Shown here: positions 1-9,200 of the stretch, one piece after another | How positions within the stretch are numbered: position 1 is the first letter of the stretch | Layout: every line of letters starts with the position of its first letter | From: Streptomyces cacaoi | GTDB lineage: Bacteria; Actinomycetota; Actinomycetes; Streptomycetales; Streptomycetaceae | Assembly: GCF_006539165.1 (NCBI RefSeq) | Contig: NZ_BJMM01000006.1 | Coordinates: 1 to 64,000, forward strand | Length of the DNA: 64,000 nucleotides | Direction of reading: 5' to 3' | Translations under genes and position numbers: made by a program | Notes under the pieces: generated by a model | Databases searched by the model: none | Told to the model about the DNA's origin: nothing | What the model saw: the letters and a program-made list of their open reading frames with translations, nothing else

Positions 1-89
1 CCCGCGTCGGCGAGGACGTCGCCGACGCGGCGCTGGAGGGCCGCCCCCGCCTGGTGATTCGCGAATCCACCGGCCCCGCGCCCGACTGA
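1..89 (+). CDS. LacI-family regulator, C-terminal end only
   Basis: Only the last 28 codons are in the window (frame begins at base 3, TGA at 87-89). The peptide contains LVIREST shortly before the stop. LacI/GalR sugar-responsive repressors typically end with a similar L-V-x-R-x-S-T strand followed by a short disordered tail. The gene ends 74 bases before a glycosidase gene on the same strand, so a plausible role is local control of the glycosidase pair that follows. The family call rests on this short tail only. The start, DNA-binding domain and ligand pocket lie outside the window. Confidence 0.6.
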   Translation, partial: RVGEDVADAALEGRPRLVIRESTGPAPD

Positions 90-163
90 CCCCGAACCGA
101 CCGACCTCGGCGCCCGCCGCACGGCAGGGCCGCCCACCGCACCACGACCCCGTGAGAAGGACC

Positions 164-2098
164 ATGCGACGCCACAGCGCCCACCTCACCCACGACCCGG
201 CCGTCCTGCCCTGGCTCGGCGCCAACTTCTGGTCCCGCACCGGCGGACCCTTGATGTGGCGCGACTACGATCCCGCGACCGTCCGCGACGAGCTGCGGGT
301 CCTGCGGGACCACGGGCTGACCATGACCCGTTCGTTCTTCTACTGGCCCGACTTCCACCCCGAGCCGCACCGCGTCGACGAGGAACTGTGCGCGCGCTTC
401 GCCGACTTCCTCGACGCCCACACCGCGACGGGGATGGCGACCGTCCCCACCTTCATCGTCGGCCACATGTCCGGTGAGAACTGGGACCCGGCCTGGCGCG
501 GGGGCCGGGACCTGTACGAGGACGTGTGGATGGTGGGCCGGCAGTCCTGGTTCGTCGCGCAGATGACCCGCCGCTTCAAGGACCACCCCGCGGTCACGGG
601 CTGGCTCATCACCAACGAGATGCCCGGCTACGGCCGTATCTACCAGGTCGACCCGCCCTCCCGCGAGGTGGTCACCGCCTGGGCGCAGGCGATGTGCAAC
701 GCCGTACGGGCCGCCGGCGGCACCCAGCCGGTCTCCCTCGGCGACGGCGCCTGGGGCATCGAGGTGACCGGCCGGGACAACGGCTTCTCGCTGCGCGAGA
801 CCGCCGAGTACGTCGACTTCGTCGGCCCGCACGTCTACCGCTCCGACACCGACCGCGTCCGCCAGCACCACCGCGCGGCCTTCGAGTGCGAGCTGGCCGC
901 CGTCACCGGTCAGCCCGTCGTCCTGGAGGAGTTCGGCGTCTCCACCGACACCGTCTCGGCGGACAACGCCGCCGCCTACTACCGGCAGACCCTGCACAAC
1001 TCGCTGCTGGGCGGCGCGACCGGCTGGATGGCGTGGAACAACACCGACTACGACGACCTGTGGGAGCGCTCCCCCTACGACCATCACCCCTTCGAGATGC
1101 ACTTCGGCATCACCGACCACACCGGCGCGCCCAAGGCGCCACTGCGTGAACTCGCCGCGTTCGCCGACACGTTGCGGGCCGTCGACTTCGCCCGCTGCCG
1201 CCGCGCGGACGCCGACGCCGCCCTGGTCGTGCCCGCGTTCCTGGAACGGGACTACCCCTACAGCCGCCCGGCGGACCGGCCGCTGATCTTCACCTCGCTC
1301 CAGCAGAGCTACACGGCCACCCGCGCCGCCGACCTGCCCGTCGGCCTCACCCGGGAAGCCGACGGCCTCACCGAGGACGCCGCCCTGTATCTGCTGCCCT
1401 CCACCCGGCAGTTCACCACCCGCACCCGCCGCACCCTCGCGCGCCGGGCCGAGCAGGGCGCGACGGTCTACCTCTCGTTCTGCTCCGGCGAACACCCGGG
1501 CACCCGCGGCCCCTGGTTCGACGGACTCGACCAACTCTTCGGCGTGGAACACCAGTTGTCGTACGGAGTGGCCGAACCGATCACGGACGACGTGCTGGAG
1601 ATGACGTTCACCCGCGACTTCGGGCCGCTGGCCGCGGGGGAGGTGCTGCGCTTCCCCGTCGCTGGCAACGAGGACAGCCGCGCCTATCTGCCCGTCGTCC
1701 CGCGCGGTGCCGAGGTGGTGGCCGTCGACGCGCACGGCCGCCCGGCGCTGCTGGTGCACCGCGCCGGCCGCGGGCGCACCGTCCTGGCCACCTACCCGCT
1801 GGAGCACATGGCGGCGCGCACACCGCGCGTCAACCCCGAGGACACCCACCGGCTGTACGCGGCGCTCGCCGAGGTGGCGGGCGTGCGGCGCACCGTGACG
1901 GTCGAGGACCCCCGCGTCGGCGCCGACGTCGTCGTCCACGAGGACGGACGGCGCTTCGTCTGGCTGGTCAGCCAGTGCGACGAGGAGCACACCGTCCGGC
2001 CCGCGGCCGACGGCACGCTGCACGAGATCGGCTCCGGCGACCCGGTGCGGAGCGTCACGCTCGCCCCGTGGGGCGTACGGGTGCTGGAGCTGCGATGA
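164..2098 (+). CDS. glycoside hydrolase, GH5-like TIM barrel
   Basis: A 644-aa retaining glycosidase, probably acting on beta-mannosidic or beta-glucosidic oligosaccharides. The first half (about residues 15-330) is a (beta/alpha)8 barrel: WLITNEMP carries the expected acid/base Glu after Asn, and VVLEEFG carries the nucleophile Glu, the two-Glu layout of clan GH-A. The second half resembles the extra domains of GH42/GH5-type enzymes and ends in a small beta domain. No signal peptide is visible, so it should act inside the cell on imported oligosaccharides. ATG at 164 is preferred over GTG at 152 because GAGAAGG (154-160) sits just upstream. The next gene starts in an ATGA overlap, so the two are translationally coupled. 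The exact substrate cannot be read from sequence. Confidence 0.8.
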   Translation: MRRHSAHLTHDPAVLPWLGANFWSRTGGPLMWRDYDPATVRDELRVLRDHGLTMTRSFFYWPDFHPEPHRVDEELCARFADFLDAHTATGMATVPTFIVGHMSGENWDPAWRGGRDLYEDVWMVGRQSWFVAQMTRRFKDHPAVTGWLITNEMPGYGRIYQVDPPSREVVTAWAQAMCNAVRAAGGTQPVSLGDGAWGIEVTGRDNGFSLRETAEYVDFVGPHVYRSDTDRVRQHHRAAFECELAAVTGQPVVLEEFGVSTDTVSADNAAAYYRQTLHNSLLGGATGWMAWNNTDYDDLWERSPYDHHPFEMHFGITDHTGAPKAPLRELAAFADTLRAVDFARCRRADADAALVVPAFLERDYPYSRPADRPLIFTSLQQSYTATRAADLPVGLTREADGLTEDAALYLLPSTRQFTTRTRRTLARRAEQGATVYLSFCSGEHPGTRGPWFDGLDQLFGVEHQLSYGVAEPITDDVLEMTFTRDFGPLAAGEVLRFPVAGNEDSRAYLPVVPRGAEVVAVDAHGRPALLVHRAGRGRTVLATYPLEHMAARTPRVNPEDTHRLYAALAEVAGVRRTVTVEDPRVGADVVVHEDGRRFVWLVSQCDEEHTVRPAADGTLHEIGSGDPVRSVTLAPWGVRVLELR

Positions 2099-4566
2099 AC
2101 ACGCCGAGGACACCCCGCTACCGCGACCCGTCGGCGCCGGTGCCCGACCGGGTACGCGACCTGCTGGGACGGATGACCCTGCGGGAGAAGACCGGGCAGC
2201 TCAACCAGCGGATGTACGGCTGGCACGCGTGGGAGCGCACCCCCGGAGGACACCGGCTCAGCGACGCGTTCCGGGCCGAGGTCGCCGCCTTCGACGGCAT
2301 GGGAGCGCTCTACGGGTTGCAGCGCGCGGACGCCTGGTCCGGTGTCGGCTTCGAGGACGGCATCACGGCCGCGGAGGCGCCCGGCGTCGCCGAGGCCGTG
2401 CAGCGCCATGTCACCGAGCACACCCGGCTGGGCATCCCGGTCCTCCTCGTCGAGGAGGTGCCGCACGGCCACCAGGCGCTGGACGGCACGGTGCTGCCCG
2501 TCAATCTGGCCGTCGGCGCCGGCTGGGACCCGGAGCTGTACGCGGCGGCGGCCGAGGCCGCCGCCGGTGAACTGCGCCGCCGCGGCGGCCATGTGGCGCT
2601 CGTCTCCGCGCTCGACGTCCTGCGCGACCCCCGCTGGGGACGCGCCGAGGAGTGCTTCGGCGAGGACCCGTATCTGGCGGCCCGGTTCACCGAGGCCCTC
2701 GTCCGCGGCATGCGCAGGGCGGGCGCGGCGGTGGTGCTCAAGCACTTCGCCGGGCAGGGCAGCACCGTCGGCGGCCGCAACAGCGCGGCGAGCGAACTGG
2801 GCGCCCGCGAGCTGCACGAGATCCATCTGGCCGCCGCCCGGGCCGGGATACGCGCGGGCGCCGCCGGAGTGATGGCCGCCTACAGCGAGTTCGACGGCCT
2901 GCCCTGCGTCGCCAGCGGGCAGCTGCTCACCGGGCTGCTGCGGGAGCGGTGGGGTTTCGACGGGATCGTCATGGCGGACGGCACCGCCGTCGACCGGCTG
3001 GTCAGGCTCACCGGTGACCCGGTCGCCGCGGGCGCCATGGCGCTGGAGGCGGGCTGCGATCTGAGCCTGTGGGACGCCTGCTTCCCCCGCCTCGACGAGG
3101 CCGTCGAGCGCGGCCTGGTGTCCGAGGACGCCCTGGACGCCGCCGTCGCCCGGGTGTTGACGCTCAAGTTCCGCCTCGGCCTCTTCGAACGGCCCGGCCC
3201 CGCCGCGCCGTCGGGCCCGGACGCACCGCGCGCCCGGGAGCTGAGCGAGCGCCTCGCCCGCTCCTGCGTCACCCTGCTCGCGCACCGGGGAGACGTCCTG
3301 CCGCTGACCGCGCAGGCCCGCCGCGTCGCCGTCCTCGGCCCCAACGCCGACTCGCTGTCCGCGCTGCTCGGCGACTACACGGCGCCCCAGCGGCCCGGCA
3401 CGGGCCACACCGTTCTGGACGGCGTACGCGCCGCCGCGCCGCCGGGCACGCGGATCGTCCATGCGCCCGGCTGCGGCCTCGTCGGCGCCGCGCTCGACGG
3501 CATCCCGGACGCCGTGGCGGCGGCGCGGGAAGCGGACGTCGCCGTCCTGGTGCTCGGCGGGACCAGCGCCCGGCACCGTGACACCCTCTTCGACGCCAAC
3601 GGCGCCGCCGTGCCGACCCCGGCCGCGCACCCGGACATGACCTGCGGCGAAGGCGTCGACCTGGCCGACCTGCGGCTCCCGGAGGGCCAGCGGGCCCTGC
3701 TGCGGGCCGTGACGGGCACCGGTGTGCCCGTCGTCGTGGTCCTCGTCCAGGGCAGACCGCACGCCCTGCCCCCGTTCACGGAACCGGGTGAACCCACCGG
3801 GCCGGGTGAACCCACCGGACCGGGTGACACCACCGGACCGGACCGACCTCTCGGACCCGGCGGGCTCACCGGTACGGGTGAGCTGCCCCAACGCCCCGCC
3901 GACAGCGGAGAGTTGGACGGCATCGCCGCTCCGGCCGCCGTGCTCAGCGCCTGGTACCCGGGCCCCTGGGGCGGCCGTGCCGTCGCCGACGTGCTGTTCG
4001 GGGCGGCCGAGCCCGTCGGCCGCCTTCCGGTGTCGGTACCGGACTCCTCCGGGCAGCTGCCGGTCTTCTACAACGGCAAGGACCACGGCTACCGCGGCTA
4101 TGCAGACCGCCCGGCCCGCGCCCGCTTCGCCTTCGGGCACGGCCTGTCGTACACGACGGTCGACTACGGGTCGCCCCGGCTCTCCCGCGAGCGGGTGCCG
4201 GCCGCCGACCCGCGTCTGACCTGCCGTGTGACCGTACGCAACACGGGGGAGCGGACCGCCTACGAGACGGTGCAGCTGTATGTGCGCCGTCTCTCGGGCG
4301 GTACGGCGTGGCCGCGGGCGCGGGAACTGCGCGGCTTCACCCGGCTCGTCCTGCCGCCGGGCCGTTCCGGCGAGGCGGTCTTCACCCTCGACGCCGGGGC
4401 GCTCGCCTCGGTCACCCGCGCTCTCGACCTGGCCGTCGAACCGGGCGAGGTCGCCGTCGAGACCGGCCCGTCCTCCGACCGCACCCGCCGGGCGCGCCTC
4501 GTGCTGGCACCGGGCGGGCCGGCTCACCCCGGGGAATCGCCCGTCGGGGAGCCCTCCGCCGGGTAG
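2095..4566 (+). CDS. GH3 beta-glucosidase with Pro-Gly repeat insert
   Basis: An 823-aa family 3 glycosidase releasing terminal beta-linked sugars from oligosaccharides. The N-terminal barrel has KHFAGQG (substrate-binding Lys-His) and GIVMADG, whose Asp matches the GH3 nucleophile. The alpha/beta sandwich follows, and the C-terminal 130 residues form a fibronectin-III-like domain (VTVRNTGERTAYETVQLY). ATG at 2095 overlaps the previous stop by four bases. An unusual insert at about residues 564-598 is made of six-residue units (PGEPTG and variants) inside a loop that is normally short. No signal peptide is seen. The 3' end overlaps the convergent XRE gene by 43 bases. Confidence 0.88.
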   Translation: MNTPRTPRYRDPSAPVPDRVRDLLGRMTLREKTGQLNQRMYGWHAWERTPGGHRLSDAFRAEVAAFDGMGALYGLQRADAWSGVGFEDGITAAEAPGVAEAVQRHVTEHTRLGIPVLLVEEVPHGHQALDGTVLPVNLAVGAGWDPELYAAAAEAAAGELRRRGGHVALVSALDVLRDPRWGRAEECFGEDPYLAARFTEALVRGMRRAGAAVVLKHFAGQGSTVGGRNSAASELGARELHEIHLAAARAGIRAGAAGVMAAYSEFDGLPCVASGQLLTGLLRERWGFDGIVMADGTAVDRLVRLTGDPVAAGAMALEAGCDLSLWDACFPRLDEAVERGLVSEDALDAAVARVLTLKFRLGLFERPGPAAPSGPDAPRARELSERLARSCVTLLAHRGDVLPLTAQARRVAVLGPNADSLSALLGDYTAPQRPGTGHTVLDGVRAAAPPGTRIVHAPGCGLVGAALDGIPDAVAAAREADVAVLVLGGTSARHRDTLFDANGAAVPTPAAHPDMTCGEGVDLADLRLPEGQRALLRAVTGTGVPVVVVLVQGRPHALPPFTEPGEPTGPGEPTGPGDTTGPDRPLGPGGLTGTGELPQRPADSGELDGIAAPAAVLSAWYPGPWGGRAVADVLFGAAEPVGRLPVSVPDSSGQLPVFYNGKDHGYRGYADRPARARFAFGHGLSYTTVDYGSPRLSRERVPAADPRLTCRVTVRNTGERTAYETVQLYVRRLSGGTAWPRARELRGFTRLVLPPGRSGEAVFTLDAGALASVTRALDLAVEPGEVAVETGPSSDRTRRARLVLAPGGPAHPGESPVGEPSAG
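3784..3873 (+). repeat. 18-bp in-frame tandem repeat inside GH3 gene
   Basis: Five tandem 18-bp units, starting at 3784, 3802, 3820, 3838 and 3856. The first two differ at one base, the third at three, and the last two are more diverged. They encode PGEPTG, PGEPTG, PGDTTG, PDRPLG and PGGLTG. The gradient of decay suggests recent growth from the left end. It lies in a surface loop of the glycosidase. Confidence 0.85.
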
Positions 4567-5138
4567 CGGGCCCGCAGATGGAAGCGCTCCCCCTGGGGGC
4601 CGAGGATGCTGAGCATCTCCACCGGCCCCGCGTCGGCGTTGCCGAACCAGTGCGGGAGATGGGTGTCGAACTCGGCGGCCTCGCCCGCGGACAGGACGAG
4701 GTCCCGGTCGCCGAGCACGAGCCGGAGCCTGCCCGAGAGGACGTACAGCCAGTGGTAGCCCTCGTGGGAGCGCGGTTCGGGCGCGTGCCCGGTGGTGAAA
4801 CCGGCGGGCATGACCTGCTTCCACACCTGGAGCCCGCCGGGGCGCCGGGTCAGCGGCAGGACGGTCATGCCGTCGCGGGTGACCGGGCGGGGACGCACCC
4901 GGGGGTCGGACTGCTCCGGGGCGCCGACGAGTTCGTCGATCGGCATGCGGTGGGCCCTGGCCAGCGGCAGCAGCAGTTCCAGGCTCGGCTTGCGGTGCCC
5001 GGTCTCCAGCCGTGACAGGGTGCTGACGGGGATGCCGGTGGTCTCCGACAGGGCCGTCAGCGTCGTCCCGCTGCGGCGTCGCAGCGCGCGCAGCCGGGGC
5101 CCGACCGCGGTCAGCACCTCGTGGAACTCGTCGCTCAT
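4524..5138 (-). CDS. XRE-family regulator with C-terminal cupin
   Basis: A 204-aa transcription factor. Residues about 10-65 form a Cro/C1 helix-turn-helix (TLTALSETTGIPVSTLSRLE), and residues about 110-190 form a cupin barrel with EGYHWLYVLSG and HLPHWFGN, which in this family binds a small effector or metal. The architecture matches the regulator type often placed beside amino-acid, polyamine or antibiotic-resistance genes. ATG at 5138 is chosen because the helix-turn-helix begins close behind it and upstream codons look non-coding. It runs convergently into the GH3 gene, overlapping its last 43 bases, so its target is unclear: no divergent partner exists on its left, and the gene to its right is an unknown. 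Confidence 0.85.
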   Translation of the reverse strand: MSDEFHEVLTAVGPRLRALRRRSGTTLTALSETTGIPVSTLSRLETGHRKPSLELLLPLARAHRMPIDELVGAPEQSDPRVRPRPVTRDGMTVLPLTRRPGGLQVWKQVMPAGFTTGHAPEPRSHEGYHWLYVLSGRLRLVLGDRDLVLSAGEAAEFDTHLPHWFGNADAGPVEMLSILGPQGERFHLRARYPAEGSPTGDSPG

Positions 5139-5474
5139 CCGTTCACTCTGCCGCACCGCGCGCCCCGGGCACAGCGCGCGGTCGCCGCGCGGCCCCGGCG
5201 CGGGGGCGCCGGAGCGCCACGAACCGGCCCGCGGCGCGGCCGGTTCCGCTCCGTGCCAGGGGTGGATTCGAGCCGTTCGTGTGCACGGCACTTGCCGGCG
5301 GCCGGCGGCCGTGCGCGGACGGCCGGGCGCGGACCACCGAGGGCCGCGAGCCCGCCGGCGGCGGGACGCCGGGCGGCGGACACGCCGGTGCGGCCGCCGC
5401 CGGTGGCCGGTTCCGCTGCGGTGCCGGGGGCGTGCACTACCTCGCGCCGGTGCGGCTTGTCATCATTGGCGATC
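5139..5474. other. intergenic region, nothing clear
   Basis: A 336-base gap between two divergent starts. It is very GC-rich and several short frames cross it, but none has a convincing start or domain. It should hold the promoters of the XRE-cupin gene and of the 215-aa gene. I see no convincing inverted repeat or sigma-70-like pair. Confidence 0.5.
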
Positions 5475-6122
5475 ATGAGCCACACCATCTCCTACTCCAC
5501 GGCCGACAAGGCCAACGTCCTTGCCTACCTGGGTAGTCAAGGAGACCTCACCGTGGACCAGCAGCGCCGCCTGGAGTGGGTGCGCGCGGATGCCGAGGCG
5601 CACCAGAAGGAGCTGGACCGCCAGGGCGTCGACTGGGGCCTGACCGTCTCCGAAGCCCTCGACCACCTCCTCGCCGGGCACACCGGCTCGGATTCCGAGG
5701 CGGCGGGCGGCGCCTACGTCGCAGCGCTCCAGCACATCATCGACCACAACGGCTCCGACCCGCTCCCGCTGGGCACCTACGCACGGCCGTCCTCGTTCTT
5801 CGGCCTGGTGGACGAGGCGATGCGACGGCTGGGCGTGCCCGCCGACCTGCTGCCGTGCGGCTTCCTCCACGGGCTTCCGCCGGAGTTCCCCGCCCTCCCG
5901 CAGCCGGTGGACGGCAGCCCGGCCATCGGCCATCTGCCGCTGGCCAGGGCCAAGTCCGTCACCGACGCCTACCGCGCCGTCCTGGGCCGCATGGACGAGG
6001 ACTGCCGGGACGAGGTGCGGGAGGTCGTGGAGAAGCTGGAGGTCGAGTACGAGGAGTGGGAGCGCGCCGGACGCGGCACACCCCGCTGCCGACCGGACAC
6101 CCTCTTCTTCCAGATCCTCTGA
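5475..6122 (+). CDS. uncharacterised 215-aa soluble protein
   Basis: I do not recognise the function. The protein starts MSHTISYSTADKANVLAYLG and is mostly helical and acidic, with a central segment rich in Gly/Pro (about residues 95-160) and a charged helix near the end (VREVVEKLEVEYEEWERAGR). There is no signal peptide or membrane segment. It resembles short proteins of streptomycetes annotated only as DUF proteins. The reading frame stays open far upstream, but the protein-like composition begins at ATG 5475. The neighbour downstream is convergent. No operon partner. Confidence 0.7.
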   Translation: MSHTISYSTADKANVLAYLGSQGDLTVDQQRRLEWVRADAEAHQKELDRQGVDWGLTVSEALDHLLAGHTGSDSEAAGGAYVAALQHIIDHNGSDPLPLGTYARPSSFFGLVDEAMRRLGVPADLLPCGFLHGLPPEFPALPQPVDGSPAIGHLPLARAKSVTDAYRAVLGRMDEDCRDEVREVVEKLEVEYEEWERAGRGTPRCRPDTLFFQIL

Positions 6123-6224
6123 CGCCCCCTCACCGGTCCGTCCCGCCCGACCGGCCGGGCGCCGAGCCGCGCCCGGTCCACCACCCGCCGGGCACCAGGC
6201 CGGGCGCACCGCCGGAGCCCGCCG

Positions 6225-9200
6225 TCAGGGCCGCAACTCGTAGGCGTACACGCCCCGTTCGCCTGCCGCCAGCAGCAGCCGGCTGTCGGGACCCCAGGCG
6301 CAGGAGCGCAGCCGGCCGTCGACGCGTACGAGCGTGACCGGGTCGCCCCCGGGCACGCGCCACACCCGGAGCGTGCCGTCCGCGCCGGCGCTCGCCAGCC
6401 ACGCGCCGGACGGTGCGGCGGCCAGCGCGTGGACGGCGCCGTCGTGCCCGTCCAGCACACCGGTCCTGGCGCCGGAGGCCACATCCCACAGCTGCACCGA
6501 ACCCCTGCCGTCGGCCGTCGCCAGCCAGGAGCCGTCCGGGGCGACGGCGAGAGCGTGCACCTCGGTCCTGGCACCCACGCCGCCCACCCGGGGCCACGGA
6601 TCGTCCCCGCCGTCCCCGCCGTTCCCGGCGGACACGTGCACCGCGCCGTGGCTCCCGCCCCACGCGAGCCACGAGGCGTCCGGCGCGAAGGCGACGGCGG
6701 TCACCCGCCCCGCTCCGGCGACGAACGACGTGTCCGGCTCCCGCGAGGAGACGCCGCAGACCCGGACCGTGCCGTCCGCCTCCACCACGGCCAGCCGTCC
6801 GCCGTCGGGGGAGAGGGCCAGGGCACGGTGCGGCACCGGGCGGGACGGCGGCGGCAGCAGGCCGGTGTCCTCGCGGTCCCCGCCCCAACGGGCCGTCCCG
6901 AGAACGCCGTTGACATGGGCCACCACGAACCGGTCACCGGCCGCCGCCAGATGGGTGGCCGGTGCCGTGTTGCTCCACACCGGGACGCCCGTCGCCAGCT
7001 CCCGGACCGACACGCCCCGCGCGCCCGCCGTCACCGCCCACCTGCCGCCCGGCTCCACGGCCACCGCGTCGGCGCTGCCGCGGTGCTGCCCGGAGCCCGC
7101 CCCGGTCTCCGGGCCCGAGTCCCACAGGCACACCTTGCCGTCGTCCCCCGCCCCGACCAGCCAGGTGCCGTCCGGCGCCGCCGCCACCGCGTTCACCCGG
7201 CCGACGTGTCCCTCCAGCACCCTCGTCACCGCGCCCGTGGCCCGCTCGGCCACCAGGACCCGGCCCGCGCCGCAGCCCACGACGAGCCGGCCGTCCGGTG
7301 CGAGGGCGAGGCAGCGGGCGTCGTCGGTGTCCACCGGGAAGGGGCGCTCATCGACGGTCGCGCCCCAGGCCCACGCCCGGCCGTCGGCGGCCACGGCGGC
7401 CACCCGGTCGTCGCGGCCGACGGCCAGCGAGACGATCCGGGACGCGGGCCCGGCACCCGCGGATCCGCCGTCCCGCTCCGTGGCGAGCGGCGGGTCCGGC
7501 CACGGCGTCAGCCACCCGTCGGCGCTCCCGTCCGGCGGCTGCCAGCTGCGGAGCACCCCGTCGTGCCCGCCCGCGAGGACGCGCCGGCCGTCCGGGGTGA
7601 CGGCGACCGCGGTCACCCAGGGCCCGCCCGTCTCCAGCACGTTGACGCGGCTGCCGGTCGACGCGTTCCACACGTGCACCCGCGGGCCGCCGTCACCGGT
7701 GACCAGCCACCGGCTGTCCGGAGCGACGGCGACGGACGTGACCGGCCCCGCGTGATGCCCGAGCCGGGTGCCCGTGGTGGTGTCCCACACCGCCATCCCG
7801 TCCTCGCCTCCGGCGGCGAGCCATCTCCCGCTCGGCGCGATCGCCAGCGCCGTCACCGGCCGCACCAGCTCGGTCGGTTCCAGCCCGACGTACGTGTAGT
7901 GGTTGTGGTCGAGGATCCGCAGGCACACACCCGTCGCCGGGTCCCACAGCCGTACCTTCCCGTCGTCCCCGCCGGACGCCGCCCAGCGCCCGCCGGGTGC
8001 GAGCGCGACCGCGTTGACCGGGCCGCGGTGGCCGATGAAGGTCCGCAGCAGCGCGGGGGAGGGGACGTCCGGCAGCGGCCAGTGGTTGACCAGGACGGGG
8101 CCGTCCGCGGCCCGCTGCCGCGCCGCCACCTGCGCCTGCCAGGCGGGCAGCGGAGCGAGCCGGCTGTGCAGGACGTTCGCGACGGCGTGCACCGGAGCGG
8201 CCAGGTCCAGCAGATGGGCGACGCTGCCCAACTCCCGCGCGCGGGCGGCCGCTTCCGCCGTGGGCACCGCGGTCAGGTCCCGCCACGGCGCGGTGGCGCC
8301 CCGCTGCACGAGCCGCGCCTCGATCCACCGCAGGTCCCCGGCGACCGCCAGGGCGCGTTCCGTGCGGGCGGCCCCCACCAGGTGCTCGATCAGATGGTCC
8401 AGCAGATAGCCCTGCCGGGTCTCCCACCAGGCGGTGCCGGGGCCGGGGCACGACGGCGCCAACGGCCCGGCGGGCGGCAGGTCTTGGGCCACGGCGTCCA
8501 CCAGGGTGCCGTGCAGCGCGGCCAGCGCCGCCTCGTCGCCCACCTCGCCGCGCAGATAGTCGCGCAGCACGTCGTGCAGCGCGATCGTGCCGCCGTTGTC
8601 CGGCGCGAGGGTCAGCAGCGACAGCCGCGCCAGCGTCCCGCACAGCGTCCGTGTGTCCTCCTCCGCCAGGCCGGCGGTGGCCCGCCACAGGGCGCCGACG
8701 AGAGCGAGCGGGACGGCCTCGTCCTCGACGAAGACGGCCAGCTCGACGAAGCGTTCCCGGCCGCCCTCCGGCAGCCGCTCGACGGCCGCCTCGACCGTGG
8801 CACGGACCGCTGTGCTGCGCCGAGCCGGGCTGTCCATGTCCGGCGGCCGGAACTCCCCGTCGACCGCTCCGGGGCCGCCCTCCCGCAGCCGCGAGAGCAC
8901 CCGGCGGGCCGCTGCCGCGGCGTCCGCGCCGGTGTCCGTCTGCTCCTTCACCAGCCGGTTCGTCAGCCGCAGCAGCAGCGCCCAGCGGCCGGTGACGCGC
9001 ACCAGGGCGTCCACCAAGTCGCCTGGCAGCGGGGGCAGTTCCCACGTCAGCACGTGCCGGGCCTGGGCGGGCGACATCTCGTCCACCCGCACACACCGCG
9101 CCGTGTGCGGCAGCACCCCCGGGATCCGGGTCGTCACCAGGCGGACGCACCGGTGGCCGCCCAGCAGGAAGGGGGCGAGCTGCTCGTGCTCCCAGACGTC

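Noticed and set aside
1792..4824. A 1010-codon open frame on the minus strand opposite the GH3 gene
   Set aside because: It is antisense to a well-supported enzyme, has shadow composition (Arg, Gly, Ala runs) and no domain. Long antisense frames are normal in DNA of this GC content.
5255..5285. A tRNA-like GATTCGAGCC segment
   Set aside because: No flanking acceptor stem, anticodon arm or D-loop could be folded around it.
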